A DNA stretch of 64,000 nt from Caccoplasma intestinavium (GTDB lineage: Bacteria > Bacteroidota > Bacteroidia > Bacteroidales > UBA11471): positions 18,431 to 82,430 of the forward strand of contig DVKT01000051.1 of NCBI GenBank assembly GCA_018715885.1, given 5' to 3'. The notes under the pieces were generated by a model that made no database searches, was not told where the DNA came from, and saw nothing but the letters and a program-made list of their open reading frames with translations. The position numbers were made by a program, and so were the translations under genes. This document shows, in pieces, positions 17,318-26,023 of the stretch. Every line of letters begins with the position of its first letter. Positions within the stretch are counted from its first letter, which is position 1.

Positions 17318-18079
17318 TTATATGATTTCCAACTTATCGGTAGGTATCCACCCGCGATTTCCGTCTTCAAGACGTATTTCGCTCCATTCTCCCACCCGGT
17401 CCATAAGATACACTTTCGTGCCCTCATGCAAAACAAAAAGGTCGGTACCGCTCTCCGACGGAGAACTTTTCACCGTAATGGTAGGAGCAAAAATTATCGC
17501 CGAATCGCGATGAATAATCCGTGCCTTCTGCTCCGAAGCAAAATGATTGGCACCTATCGCAACAAGCACAGCCAGCAAACCGGCAAAGAATCCGATTTTA
17601 CGCAAAACGACCTTCTCGACAAAAAAGTACAGGACGACACCTACGAGAAATAACAAAAAGGCAACGACAGCAATCACGGCCCATACATTCGAAGGAAAAA
17701 GATTTCGCACAGCCGTCGACCATTGTACGAGAAAAAAAGTGCCCAATGGTTCGATTTTATCTGCGATGCGGGCTTGCGCCATTTCGAGATTGAAGCGAGT
17801 ATCGGCGTTGTCGGAATCGAGCAGCAAGGAACGCTCGTAATTCAAAATGGCATCGGGATAACGTCCGCATTTATAATAAGCATTTCCCAGATTATAGAAA
17901 TAAGCGGCGGATGTCCCGTCCTGTTCTCCCGACTGTTCATACAGCTCGACTGCTTTGGCATAGTCGCCTTTCTGGTACGCCATGCCGGCCTGCTCTGCCA
18001 AAGACTGTGCATTGACCCGAGATACAGACCATACAGAGCATAAAAGTATTGTTAGAATATATATTTTCCGAAGAGACAT
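17318..18079 (-). CDS. batE: BatE: TPR and SH3-like membrane protein
   Basis: This 253-residue protein begins with a signal peptide (MSLRKIYILTILLCSVWSVS). Two tetratricopeptide repeats follow (about 27-105: AYFYNLGNAYYKCGRYPDAI). Two membrane helices lie at about 128-180, and the C-terminal SH3-like domain (about 195-250) ends in the GNRGWIPTDKLEII signature. BatE belongs to the Bat (Bacteroides aerotolerance) complex and probably scaffolds periplasmic partners. It lies 12 bases after batD. Confidence 0.92.
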   Translation of the reverse strand: MSLRKIYILTILLCSVWSVSRVNAQSLAEQAGMAYQKGDYAKAVELYEQSGEQDGTSAAYFYNLGNAYYKCGRYPDAILNYERSLLLDSDNADTRFNLEMAQARIADKIEPLGTFFLVQWSTAVRNLFPSNVWAVIAVVAFLLFLVGVVLYFFVEKVVLRKIGFFAGLLAVLVAIGANHFASEQKARIIHRDSAIIFAPTITVKSSPSESGTDLFVLHEGTKVYLMDRVGEWSEIRLEDGNRGWIPTDKLEII

Positions 18080-18091
18080 GGTTTCACTTTT

Positions 18092-19912
18092 TTATCGTTT
18101 CACATTTTCCATTTTTCCTATCACATCGAGCGTTTCGTCATAAAGGCGATCCATTGCTTCATTGCTTTGAGCAGGAGCGTAACGGGCAAATTCGCACGTA
18201 TCTATCACTTGTATCACCCTACCTATGAGTTCCTCATCGGCTCCATACGCCATCAATTGCGCAGCGACATTATCCCTTGTAAGCTCGGATAGAGGCAAAA
18301 GCAACTTGTCGCTAATATATCCCCACACCGCTTTAAGAGTCTCGTCATAGAAACGCTCGCTATTGTGCTCCCGGAGATATTTCCCGGCAATCTTTAAACG
18401 CCGTATCGCCACCTTATTGGCTTTCTTAGTTTTGAGACGTGAGGCATTTGCATTCTCGCGGGCTTTCCGATAATTGAACAGAACAAATGCAACCAGCAAA
18501 AGCAATGGTACAAGATAACACAATCGGTAAGCCCAAGAGCCGTAAAAGAAAGATTCGGATTTCTTCTGATGCAAATCTCCCGTCTTGATATAACGTATAT
18601 CCTGATTGAGATGCTTTACGGCTTCTTGGTCCGAGAAATTAGCCAAGACAACCGACCCTTCGCTGGTGTTTCCTTGCTCCACGGTAAGATGATACTCGGG
18701 AGTGGCAAGGGTTTTATAACGATTCGTTGAAAAATCGAAATAAGAAAATTCGACAGACGGAATCGTAAATTCTCCGGCTCTGCGGGGAATAATCGTATAT
18801 TCTACCGTACGAGTTCCGCTTACTCCCGCATCGGTATTTTTCAAATCGGTCGAGATTTTCGGATCGTAAACATCAAAATCGACGGGAAACTTCACGTCGG
18901 GATTTTTCATATATTTCAAATTGGCAGTTCCCGAAAGAGTCAGTTTCAAAGTAACAGCCTCATTCGTTTTCAAAGTCTCTTTGCTTAGCGATGACGAAAG
19001 TTTAAGGTTGGAAGCCACGGCATTCATATATGAAGCCGGGCGGGGCATCGGCAACGGCTTCACCTTTACCGTTACAGCCGGTGTCGTGGCCGAACGTATC
19101 AACTCTTGTGTCCCACTCATCATACGGAATATCCCGGGCATGGGACGTTCTACAAGTACCGAAAAATCAAATTTTCCCGATGTTATTTCCAAATTGCCAG
19201 TACGTTGCGGATACAGCAATACTTGCTTTAATGTCGCTACCTGATAATTGTTCCCCTTAAAGTTTTCAAGTTCTACCTGAGTGTTGCCCAAATCGATCTC
19301 TTGTGTAATGAAACCATCGAACCCCGGCATGACAAGATCATGGATACCCAACAAATTTCCACCTCGCAAATAGACTTTGATCGTAGCTAAAATGGGTTCT
19401 TGCTCATAAACCGACTTTTTAGATAAGATAAGACGGACAAACAACTCGGGGTCTTCTACCGCCGACTGTACCGATTGCCGCCCCGACATACCGCCATTCG
19501 CAGAAGGAGCCGGAGCATTTTTATCGGGAGGCAAAACCTGAACCCTCAGTGAATTGGACGATAGTTGTTTTCCGTCGACCATTATCGTCGCAGCGGCAAA
19601 TGTATAAGAGCCCTCTTTGTCGGCCCTCAGTGTGTAGGTATAAGTATACTCGCTGATTTTTGATGTTTTTCCATTCACCCAAGAAATCGATGTACTCTGT
19701 GAAGTAGCAGGGCCGTATAAAACGGAAAAGCCCGAAAAATCAGGAGCTCTAAAACCGTCCCCACCGGCATTCTGCAACGTATAAACAACCTGAAATTGCT
19801 GGCCCTGTATGACCTGCTTCGGTGCAGACGCCAAGAATTTCACCTCATCGGCAACTGCCGGTGAAATCGTTATCATACAGGTTATTACCATAAAAACTAA
19901 TCGCTGTATCAT
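18092..19912 (-). CDS. batD: BatD: oxygen-tolerance membrane protein
   Basis: This 606-residue protein has a signal peptide (MIQRLVFMVITCMITISPAV, then A). A large periplasmic part contains repeated beta-sandwich units (about 25-420: FRAPDFSGFSVLYGP, IPRRAGEFTIPSVEFSYFD). One membrane helix follows (about 455-475: LCYLVPLLLLVAFVLFNY) and then a cytoplasmic helical tail with RLKIAGKYLREHNSERFYDETLKAVWGY split over about 505-535. This is the BatD layout. It is the sixth protein of the Bat operon counting from MoxR through DUF58, and follows batC after 57 bases. Confidence 0.92.
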   Translation of the reverse strand: MIQRLVFMVITCMITISPAVADEVKFLASAPKQVIQGQQFQVVYTLQNAGGDGFRAPDFSGFSVLYGPATSQSTSISWVNGKTSKISEYTYTYTLRADKEGSYTFAAATIMVDGKQLSSNSLRVQVLPPDKNAPAPSANGGMSGRQSVQSAVEDPELFVRLILSKKSVYEQEPILATIKVYLRGGNLLGIHDLVMPGFDGFITQEIDLGNTQVELENFKGNNYQVATLKQVLLYPQRTGNLEITSGKFDFSVLVERPMPGIFRMMSGTQELIRSATTPAVTVKVKPLPMPRPASYMNAVASNLKLSSSLSKETLKTNEAVTLKLTLSGTANLKYMKNPDVKFPVDFDVYDPKISTDLKNTDAGVSGTRTVEYTIIPRRAGEFTIPSVEFSYFDFSTNRYKTLATPEYHLTVEQGNTSEGSVVLANFSDQEAVKHLNQDIRYIKTGDLHQKKSESFFYGSWAYRLCYLVPLLLLVAFVLFNYRKARENANASRLKTKKANKVAIRRLKIAGKYLREHNSERFYDETLKAVWGYISDKLLLPLSELTRDNVAAQLMAYGADEELIGRVIQVIDTCEFARYAPAQSNEAMDRLYDETLDVIGKMENVKR

Positions 19913-19969
19913 TTCTTTATCGCTTTCTTTATCAAATCATCGAAAATATCGATCTCGACAATCATCGAA

Positions 19970-20788
19970 TTACCATTCTTTGTCGGTTTTGCGTTTTTTC
20001 CGCTGTTCGAGCAGAGCCTTCTGCACTTTCTCTTGTGTGGCTTTCTCGTCTTGCTGCATAGCGTCGAGTATCTGCTGAGCATTTTCACGGGACATCTCGC
20101 CGGGCTGTGGCTGACCGTTATCGGCCGGCCGGTCTTCCTGCCTACCGGAATTTTGAGGATTTTGGTTCTGTTGTTCTTGCGGCGAATTCTGTTGTTTTTC
20201 CTTGTCCTTATCGTTGTCCCGGTTTTGCTGGTTATTCTGATTCTGTTGGTTTTTTTGTTGTTGATTATTCTGATTCTGCTGTTGATTGTCTTGATTTTGC
20301 TGCTGTTGTTGCTGTTGCTGCAATTTCAGTTGTGCCATACGTAAATTGTAACGGGCTTCATGATCGTCGGGATTACGCCGCAAAGAGTTTTTATACGCCT
20401 CTATACTCTCGGCATACTTTCCCTGCATGTACAAGGAATTTCCTAAATTATACCAATTCCCGGCCGACTCGACCTTTCCGTCATCAGGGCGCTCCTTATC
20501 GGTCAAGTCTCCATATTGGCGGGCAGCCTCATCATACTTTCCCTGACAAAACAACGCATTGCCTATATTGTAGGCAGCCATCTTCGAAGACGGGTCGGCA
20601 TCGAGAGCCCTACGGTAATTGATCTCGGCCTCGGTATACTTTTCTTTTTCATAATCCTCGTTACCGGTACGTAACATACGACGTTCCGTCTTGGAATCGA
20701 CATTCTGCGCAATGCCCTCCATCGGAGTTATCATGCATAACGCCACACCTATAAAGAGATAACAGATTTTTCGTTTCATGACAACCAT
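19970..20788 (-). CDS. batC: BatC: TPR protein with Gln/Asn-rich linker
   Basis: This 272-residue protein could begin at ATG 20788, directly abutting the batB stop, or at ATG 20779 (MKRKICYLF). A signal peptide ends at about residue 28. Two pairs of TPR-like helices cover about 38-150 (AAYNIGNALFCQGKYDEA, YNLGNSLYMQGKYAES). Residues about 156-232 are almost pure Gln/Asn with Lys/Asp and Pro, a low-complexity segment. The tail is charged (EKVQKALLEQRKKRKTDKEW). It is a periplasmic scaffold of the Bat complex. Confidence 0.9.
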   Translation of the reverse strand: MVVMKRKICYLFIGVALCMITPMEGIAQNVDSKTERRMLRTGNEDYEKEKYTEAEINYRRALDADPSSKMAAYNIGNALFCQGKYDEAARQYGDLTDKERPDDGKVESAGNWYNLGNSLYMQGKYAESIEAYKNSLRRNPDDHEARYNLRMAQLKLQQQQQQQQNQDNQQQNQNNQQQKNQQNQNNQQNRDNDKDKEKQQNSPQEQQNQNPQNSGRQEDRPADNGQPQPGEMSRENAQQILDAMQQDEKATQEKVQKALLEQRKKRKTDKEW

Positions 20789-21814
20789 TTATTTATCAAA
20801 GAAATTGATTTTTTTCATCAGTTTATTTTTCGTATCGAGAACGAAAATATCGAACAGGAGCAATCCGAGTGCGATCCATGCCAACAAAGGAAATTGCTCG
20901 TCATACTCGGAATAAACCTTACTCTCGATTTCCGATTTTTTCATTTTACCCACTTCGTTCGACAATGCCCGCAAAGCGCTGTTGGTATTATCGGCCGTTA
21001 CGTACAACCCCTCTCCGGCACGGGCTATTTCCTGACCCATCTGTTCGTTGAGTTTCGTAATCACAACATTTCCACTACCGTCTTTGCGGAAATTTCCGTC
21101 TTGGCCGTTCATCGGTATGGGAGAACCTTGCGATGAACCGATACCTATAACATCGACCTTTATACCTCGTTTGGCCGCCTCTTTTGCCATAGCCACGGCA
21201 TCATCTTCATGATTTTCTCCGTCGGTAATAACAATAATCGCTTTATCGGCCGATTCGTCGGGGGTAAAAGAATTCATAGCCAAGCGAATGGCTTCGCCTA
21301 TGGCTGTTCCCTGAGTCGGCACCATCGACGGAGAGATATTGGCAAGAAACATTTTAGCCGAAACAAAATCGGTCGTAATAGGGAGCTGCATATAAGCATC
21401 GCCGGCAAAAACGATAAGTCCCACTTTATCCTCATCGAGGTCATCGAACAATCTCGACAACAACATCTTCGACCGTTCGAGGCGGGAAGGCGCTATGTCT
21501 TGGGCCAACATCGAATTGGAGACATCGAGGGCAATCATTATCTCCACCCCCTGACGTTTCACGACTTCGAGTTTGGCACCCATTTGCGGACGGGCTACCA
21601 AAAAAACCAATACCAACAAAGCCAATTGTTGCAGGAAAAATTTCGCTCCGGGTTTATATCGGGAAACATCGGGCATCAACCCGCCCAACACATCGGCACG
21701 CCCCATACGGGCCATATTGCGGCGATTACGCCATACACCGTAAAAATAGAGAACCCATACTACCGGCAACAGCAGGAGCAGATAAAGATATTCGGGATTT
21801 GCAAATCGAAACAT
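20789..21814 (-). CDS. batB: BatB: membrane-anchored VWA protein
   Basis: The start is ATG 21812-21814 (MFRFANPEYLYLLLLLPVVW), giving 341 residues; a longer frame upstream lies in batA sequence. Two N-terminal membrane helices (about 8-28 and 55-75) and one near the C-terminus flank a von Willebrand factor A domain. Its MIDAS is intact: DVSNSM (about 96-101, DxSxS), T at QGTAIGEAI and D at TDGENHED. The aerotolerance proteins BatA and BatB are reported to form a complex with BatC and BatE. Confidence 0.93.
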   Translation of the reverse strand: MFRFANPEYLYLLLLLPVVWVLYFYGVWRNRRNMARMGRADVLGGLMPDVSRYKPGAKFFLQQLALLVLVFLVARPQMGAKLEVVKRQGVEIMIALDVSNSMLAQDIAPSRLERSKMLLSRLFDDLDEDKVGLIVFAGDAYMQLPITTDFVSAKMFLANISPSMVPTQGTAIGEAIRLAMNSFTPDESADKAIIVITDGENHEDDAVAMAKEAAKRGIKVDVIGIGSSQGSPIPMNGQDGNFRKDGSGNVVITKLNEQMGQEIARAGEGLYVTADNTNSALRALSNEVGKMKKSEIESKVYSEYDEQFPLLAWIALGLLLFDIFVLDTKNKLMKKINFFDK

Positions 21815-21825
21815 GGCAATGACGT

Positions 21826-22809
21826 TTATGGTATATTCCGTAACAGAGTATGCCGCAAAAGCATCTCTATGAGAAGCAATACAAGCGCAGCTATACCCCA
21901 TGTAACAAACAACTCTTCCTTATTGCTGAACTCTTTTACGACCAACTTGGTTTTTTCGAGTTTATCGATTTCGGAAAAAATATTTTTAAGGACATCTTTG
22001 CTGGTTGCCCTAAAATATTTTCCCCCGGTCGTATCGGCGATTTTCTGCAACGTAACCTCATCGATTTCGACAGGCATGTTGCGATAGGTTATCCCGTATG
22101 GCGACATAACCGGATAAGGAGCCTCACCTTTGGTACCGACACCGATCGTATATACACGAATACCGAATGTTTTTGCTATCTGGGCTGCCGTCTCGGGAGA
22201 GATATCTCCGGTATTGTTTGTTCCATCGGTAAGAAGTATAATCGTTTTCGACTTGGCCGGGCCGTCCTTGATACGGCTGATGGCCGTAGCAAGCCCATCA
22301 CCGATACCGGTAAGATCGTCGATCATACCGCACTTCACCTCTTTCAGCATATTGAGCAGAACAGTACGATCGGTCGTCATGGGACAAAGGGTGAAACTTT
22401 CTCCCGCAAAAATAACCAGACCGATATTATCGGTGGGACGCCCGGAGATAAATTGCGAAGCGACATCTTTTGCCGCCTCAATACGATCGGGCTGAAAATC
22501 CCGCGCCAACATACTGCTGGAAATATCGAGCGAAATGACTATGTCTATACCCTCTGTCGCTTGATTGCGCCAATAATTGGTCGATTGCGGACGAGCCAAC
22601 ACAATAATCAGGCAGGCAACAGCTCCCAAACGCAAAAGGAACAACAGATGTCTCAGATACTTCTTATAGCTGTTTCCCATACGGTCGAAAGCATAGGTCG
22701 AAGAAATCTGTAAAGAAGCCTCGGCTTTCCTGTGCTTGTAGATATACCACACCACAGCCGGGATAAACAACAAGAAAAGCCACAAATATGACGGATGTGC
22801 AAAATTCAT
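21826..22809 (-). CDS. batA: BatA: membrane-anchored VWA protein
   Basis: This 327-residue protein starts MNFAHPSYLWLFLLFIPAVV. It has the same layout as BatB: N-terminal membrane helices, a VWA domain with MIDAS residues DISSSM (about 93-98), DLTGIGDGLA and LLTDGTNNTGD, and a C-terminal helix (about 303-320). It overlaps the upstream BatD-like gene by 4 bases and precedes batB by 11 bases. Confidence 0.93.
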   Translation of the reverse strand: MNFAHPSYLWLFLLFIPAVVWYIYKHRKAEASLQISSTYAFDRMGNSYKKYLRHLLFLLRLGAVACLIIVLARPQSTNYWRNQATEGIDIVISLDISSSMLARDFQPDRIEAAKDVASQFISGRPTDNIGLVIFAGESFTLCPMTTDRTVLLNMLKEVKCGMIDDLTGIGDGLATAISRIKDGPAKSKTIILLTDGTNNTGDISPETAAQIAKTFGIRVYTIGVGTKGEAPYPVMSPYGITYRNMPVEIDEVTLQKIADTTGGKYFRATSKDVLKNIFSEIDKLEKTKLVVKEFSNKEELFVTWGIAALVLLLIEMLLRHTLLRNIP

Positions 22810-23933
22810 GATCGACGCTTATTTGAGGGTCCATATTTCTCCCAATCGCTTTCGGCGGATTCTTCTCCGGCGACCGGATTTTCTTCTCCTGTAAACCGAC
22901 GCTCCGAGGTTTCTGGCTCTTTCGTCCCGTCGGGAGTTTCGGCTCCGGTATCATCGGCAGGGATTTCTTCGGGACGTGTCTCCTCTACAAACGCGACGGC
23001 ATTGCGCATGGCAGCTTCATTGTCATCGGGTGTAGGTTTTACTTTGGCAAATTTCACGAAATCGGCCATTTCGAGAATTTCTTTCATCTGTTTATTCAAG
23101 ACTTTCGTTTCCTGATTGGAACGCAAAATGGAAAGTATCTGGGACGACGTCATCTCCATAGCCTGAATGCCGAAACGCCCGAAAAGATATTCGCGCAAAA
23201 TATCGGTAAGATGCGTGTAATATTCTTTCTCCCGCCCTTCCTGCCATAACTTTTCGTCCCGCAGTTGAGAAAGTGCCAAAAGCGCCTTTTCATGCGGAGG
23301 CAAAAGATCTTCGGGCGCTACTTTTTCCCGACTTCGAGAGAAATATCTCCGATATATCCAATAAGCAAGGAGGGCAACTGCCGCTACCGCAATGACGATA
23401 AGCACGATCCACCCCCACAGAGGCATATTGTCCCAAAGAAGAAGCCACCACGATGAAGAAGGGGCACGTACCCCCTTGATATCGACAATAGACTGCGTCG
23501 TATCGACCTCCATCGGCAAGATTTTAAGACTAAGAGCCTCTGTGCTCAACGTATCTGTACCGGCAACATATCGGAACGGAGGAATATAGAAAAAACCCGA
23601 ATCGAACGAGGTTACCAACAGACTGCGGTCTATCTGTATACGACCGTTACCCAGCTTCATCGTATCGGGGCGCGAAACTTCCAAAACCTCGATACCTCTT
23701 ACCAGCGTATCGGAAAAGGTCGGCAGAAGCCATACTTGCTCACCTTCGTTCTGGGCAACTTCAAGGCGGATACGAGTCTGTTCGCCCATCCATAACGCCA
23801 GCGAATCGATCGACGCATGTACCGACACATCGGCAGCGACCGCCCGCACCGGCAATACCGATACAAAGATCGCGACAAATGCCCATGTAAAAACAGACAG
23901 GCAATGCTTCGCTATTTTATTTCTTATTCTCAT
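22806..23933 (-). CDS. Bat-operon membrane protein with periplasmic beta domain
   Basis: This 375-residue protein has a signal peptide (residues 1-33, ending VRAVAA). A periplasmic beta-sandwich follows (about 35-160: SIDSLALWMGEQTRIRLEVA), then one membrane helix (about 180-202: MPLWGWIVLIVIAVAAVALL) and a cytoplasmic helical region (about 215-320: YYTHLTDILREYLFGRFGI). The acidic, Pro-rich tail looks disordered. The layout resembles a short BatD or DUF4381 protein. In public annotation this family is sometimes given an enzyme name that the sequence does not support. It lies between the DUF58 gene and batA. Confidence 0.85.
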   Translation of the reverse strand: MRIRNKIAKHCLSVFTWAFVAIFVSVLPVRAVAADVSVHASIDSLALWMGEQTRIRLEVAQNEGEQVWLLPTFSDTLVRGIEVLEVSRPDTMKLGNGRIQIDRSLLVTSFDSGFFYIPPFRYVAGTDTLSTEALSLKILPMEVDTTQSIVDIKGVRAPSSSWWLLLWDNMPLWGWIVLIVIAVAAVALLAYWIYRRYFSRSREKVAPEDLLPPHEKALLALSQLRDEKLWQEGREKEYYTHLTDILREYLFGRFGIQAMEMTSSQILSILRSNQETKVLNKQMKEILEMADFVKFAKVKPTPDDNEAAMRNAVAFVEETRPEEIPADDTGAETPDGTKEPETSERRFTGEENPVAGEESAESDWEKYGPSNKRRS

Positions 23934-23956
23934 GTTCTTTTTACCTTACTGTGTTT

Positions 23957-24826
23957 CTATAAACGACGCTTGAAAAGATTCATCAACGCAATGACAAAAT
24001 CTTCATCGGTAGCGACCGATACCATATCCACCCGGCTTTTTTTCAGAGAATCTTCCATGCGTTTTTGCCGCTCGCTCCACCACACCGCATAACCGTCACG
24101 CACACGCCGGGACGACGTATCGACCCACACTTCTTTACCACGCTCGGCATCACGCAGCTTGACAAGTCCCGCCCGAGGCAACTCGGTCTCACGCTTGTCA
24201 TATACCTGTATGGCGACGACATCGTGCTTGCGGTTGGCGATGGTCATGGCGTTGGAAAAATCTTCGGGCATAATGAAATCGGAGATAAAAAATACCGTAC
24301 ACCGTTTTTTTATGGCGTTGGTAAGATAACGCAATGCCTGTGAAAGCTCGGTTCCCGTATGTTCGGGTGTAAAATCGATCAATTCGCGTATGATGTAAAG
24401 GACATGTTTTTTCCCTTTTTGAGGAGGGATAAACTTTTCGATACGGTCCGAAAAAAAGATGACTCCGATCTTATCGTTGTTTTGTATCGTCGAAAAAGCC
24501 AGCGTCGCGGCGATTTCGGTAATCATCTCTTTCTTCAATTCACCTACGGCACCGAAATTACGGCTGGCCGACACATCGACCAGCAACATGACCGTCATCT
24601 CCCGTTCCTCTTCAAAAACTTTGATATAAGGACGTTGCTGACGAGCGGTTACATTCCAGTCAATATCCCTCACATCATCGCCAAACTGGTATTCTCGTAC
24701 CTCCGAAAATGCCATACCTTTTCCTTTAAAGGCCGAATGGTATTGCCCGGCAAATATGTTTCGGGAGAGTCCACGTGTCTTTATCTCGATGCGGCGGACC
24801 TTTTTCAGCAACTCGGTTGTATCCAT
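23957..24826 (-). CDS. DUF58 domain protein of the Bat operon
   Basis: This 289-residue cytoplasmic protein contains the DUF58 core (about 30-130: GMAFSEVREYQFGDDVRDID, then WNVTARQQRPYIKVFEEERE). It continues into a VWA-like fold with VDVSASRNFG (about 92-101), a partial MIDAS. MoxR-DUF58-VWA sets are known chaperone-like systems that insert metals or mature protein complexes. It lies 33 bases after the MoxR gene. Confidence 0.93.
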   Translation of the reverse strand: MDTTELLKKVRRIEIKTRGLSRNIFAGQYHSAFKGKGMAFSEVREYQFGDDVRDIDWNVTARQQRPYIKVFEEEREMTVMLLVDVSASRNFGAVGELKKEMITEIAATLAFSTIQNNDKIGVIFFSDRIEKFIPPQKGKKHVLYIIRELIDFTPEHTGTELSQALRYLTNAIKKRCTVFFISDFIMPEDFSNAMTIANRKHDVVAIQVYDKRETELPRAGLVKLRDAERGKEVWVDTSSRRVRDGYAVWWSERQKRMEDSLKKSRVDMVSVATDEDFVIALMNLFKRRL

Positions 24827-24859
24827 AATACTTATTCTCCTTTACGGGAAATATGACGA

Positions 24860-25855
24860 CTAAGGTACTTCGACCTTATTGAGAATCTCGCTTATGATTT
24901 CTTCTGTGGTAATATTATTGGCCTCGGCCTCATAGGTAAGTCCTATACGATGACGCATCACGTCATGGCATACGGCACGCACGTCCTCGGGTACGACATA
25001 ACCGCGTTGTTTGAGGAAGGCATAAGAACGCGCAGCCAAAGCCAGATTGATCGACGCACGGGGAGATGCCCCAAAGGCAATCATATTTTTCATATCGGTC
25101 AACCCGTGGTCTTGCGGGAAACGAGTAGCAAATACGATGTCTACGATATAACGCTCGATTTTCTCATCGATATAGACTTGTTGCACAATCTTACGGGCAT
25201 CGATTATATCCTCGGTTTTAAGTACCGGTTTTACTTCGGTACGCTCACCCGAAATATTTTGACGTATGATAAGCTTTTCTTCTTCTTTCTTGGGGTAATT
25301 GATGATGACCTTCAAGAGGAAACGGTCCACCTGAGCCTCGGGCAACGGATATGTTCCTTCCTGCTCGATAGGATTCTGAGTCGCCATTACGAGGAACGGA
25401 TCATCGAGCTTATAGGTATTTTCACCGATAGTTACCTGACGCTCCTGCATGGCTTCGAGCAAAGCACTCTGCACTTTGGCCGGAGCACGGTTTATTTCAT
25501 CGGCAAGGACAAAGTTGGCAAAAACCGGACCTTTCTTTACCTGAAACTGTTCTTTGGCCTGACTATACACCATCGTACCGACAACATCGGCCGGAAGCAA
25601 GTCGGGCGTAAACTGTATACGGCTGTACTTCGCATCGATGAGCGAAGCAAGGGTTTTGATAGCAAGGGTTTTGGCCAATCCCGGCACACCTTCGAGCAGT
25701 ATGTGCCCATTGGACAGAAGGCTTATCATCAACGAATCGACGAGATGTTTCTGCCCCACAATAACGCGGTCCATACCCATAGTAATCATGTTTACAAATG
25801 AGCTTTTGCTGGCAATCAGCTCGTTAAGCTCTCTGATATCTACTGTCTGGCTCAT
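24860..25855 (-). CDS. MoxR-family AAA+ ATPase
   Basis: This 331-residue protein has Walker A GVPGLAKT (about residues 57-64), Walker B VLADEINRAPAKVQ (about 116-129), sensor 1 MATQNP (about 157-162) and arginine-finger region FPQDHGLTD. The helical lid follows with ASPRASINLALAARSYAFL. It should power remodelling of the VWA or DUF58 partners. It is the first gene of the operon running to batE and possibly PAP2. Its promoter region carries an inverted repeat (25934-25952). Confidence 0.95.
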   Translation of the reverse strand: MSQTVDIRELNELIASKSSFVNMITMGMDRVIVGQKHLVDSLMISLLSNGHILLEGVPGLAKTLAIKTLASLIDAKYSRIQFTPDLLPADVVGTMVYSQAKEQFQVKKGPVFANFVLADEINRAPAKVQSALLEAMQERQVTIGENTYKLDDPFLVMATQNPIEQEGTYPLPEAQVDRFLLKVIINYPKKEEEKLIIRQNISGERTEVKPVLKTEDIIDARKIVQQVYIDEKIERYIVDIVFATRFPQDHGLTDMKNMIAFGASPRASINLALAARSYAFLKQRGYVVPEDVRAVCHDVMRHRIGLTYEAEANNITTEEIISEILNKVEVP

Positions 25856-25907
25856 AATATTTATTGAGTTTTCTATATGATTATACGATTTTTCTTTTTT
25901 CTTGTTG

Positions 25908-25915
25908 CAAAAATA
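25908..25915 (-). promoter_or_regulatory. -7 promoter element of the Bat operon
   Basis: Minus strand TATTTTTG matches TAnnTTTG, 52 bases before the MoxR ATG at 25855. The expected -33 position falls within the inverted repeat at 25934-25952. Confidence 0.55.
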
Positions 25916-25933
25916 GAAATGTTTATTTCACAT

Positions 25934-25952
25934 TTAACACTTAAAGTGTTAA
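25934..25952. promoter_or_regulatory. Inverted repeat over the Bat operon -33 region, candidate operator
   Basis: TTAACACTT, one central base, then AAGTGTTAA: perfect 9-base arms with a 1-base centre. A one-base loop cannot form a hairpin, so a dimeric DNA-binding protein is the more likely reader. It begins 18 bases upstream of the -7 element. Confidence 0.5.
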
Positions 25953-25971
25953 AACGTCAATACATATCTAT

Positions 25972-26013
25972 TAAAAAAAACTAAGTCGCCATTCCTTATC
26001 GAAACGACGACTT
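25972..26013 (-). terminator. Terminator after the HU-LysM fusion gene
   Basis: Minus strand AAGTCGTC pairs with GGCGACTT (25981-26013, one G-U pair), followed by AGTTTTTTTT at about 25972-25982. It lies 11 bases beyond the gene's stop. Confidence 0.6.
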
Positions 26014-26023
26014 GGCTTGATAC

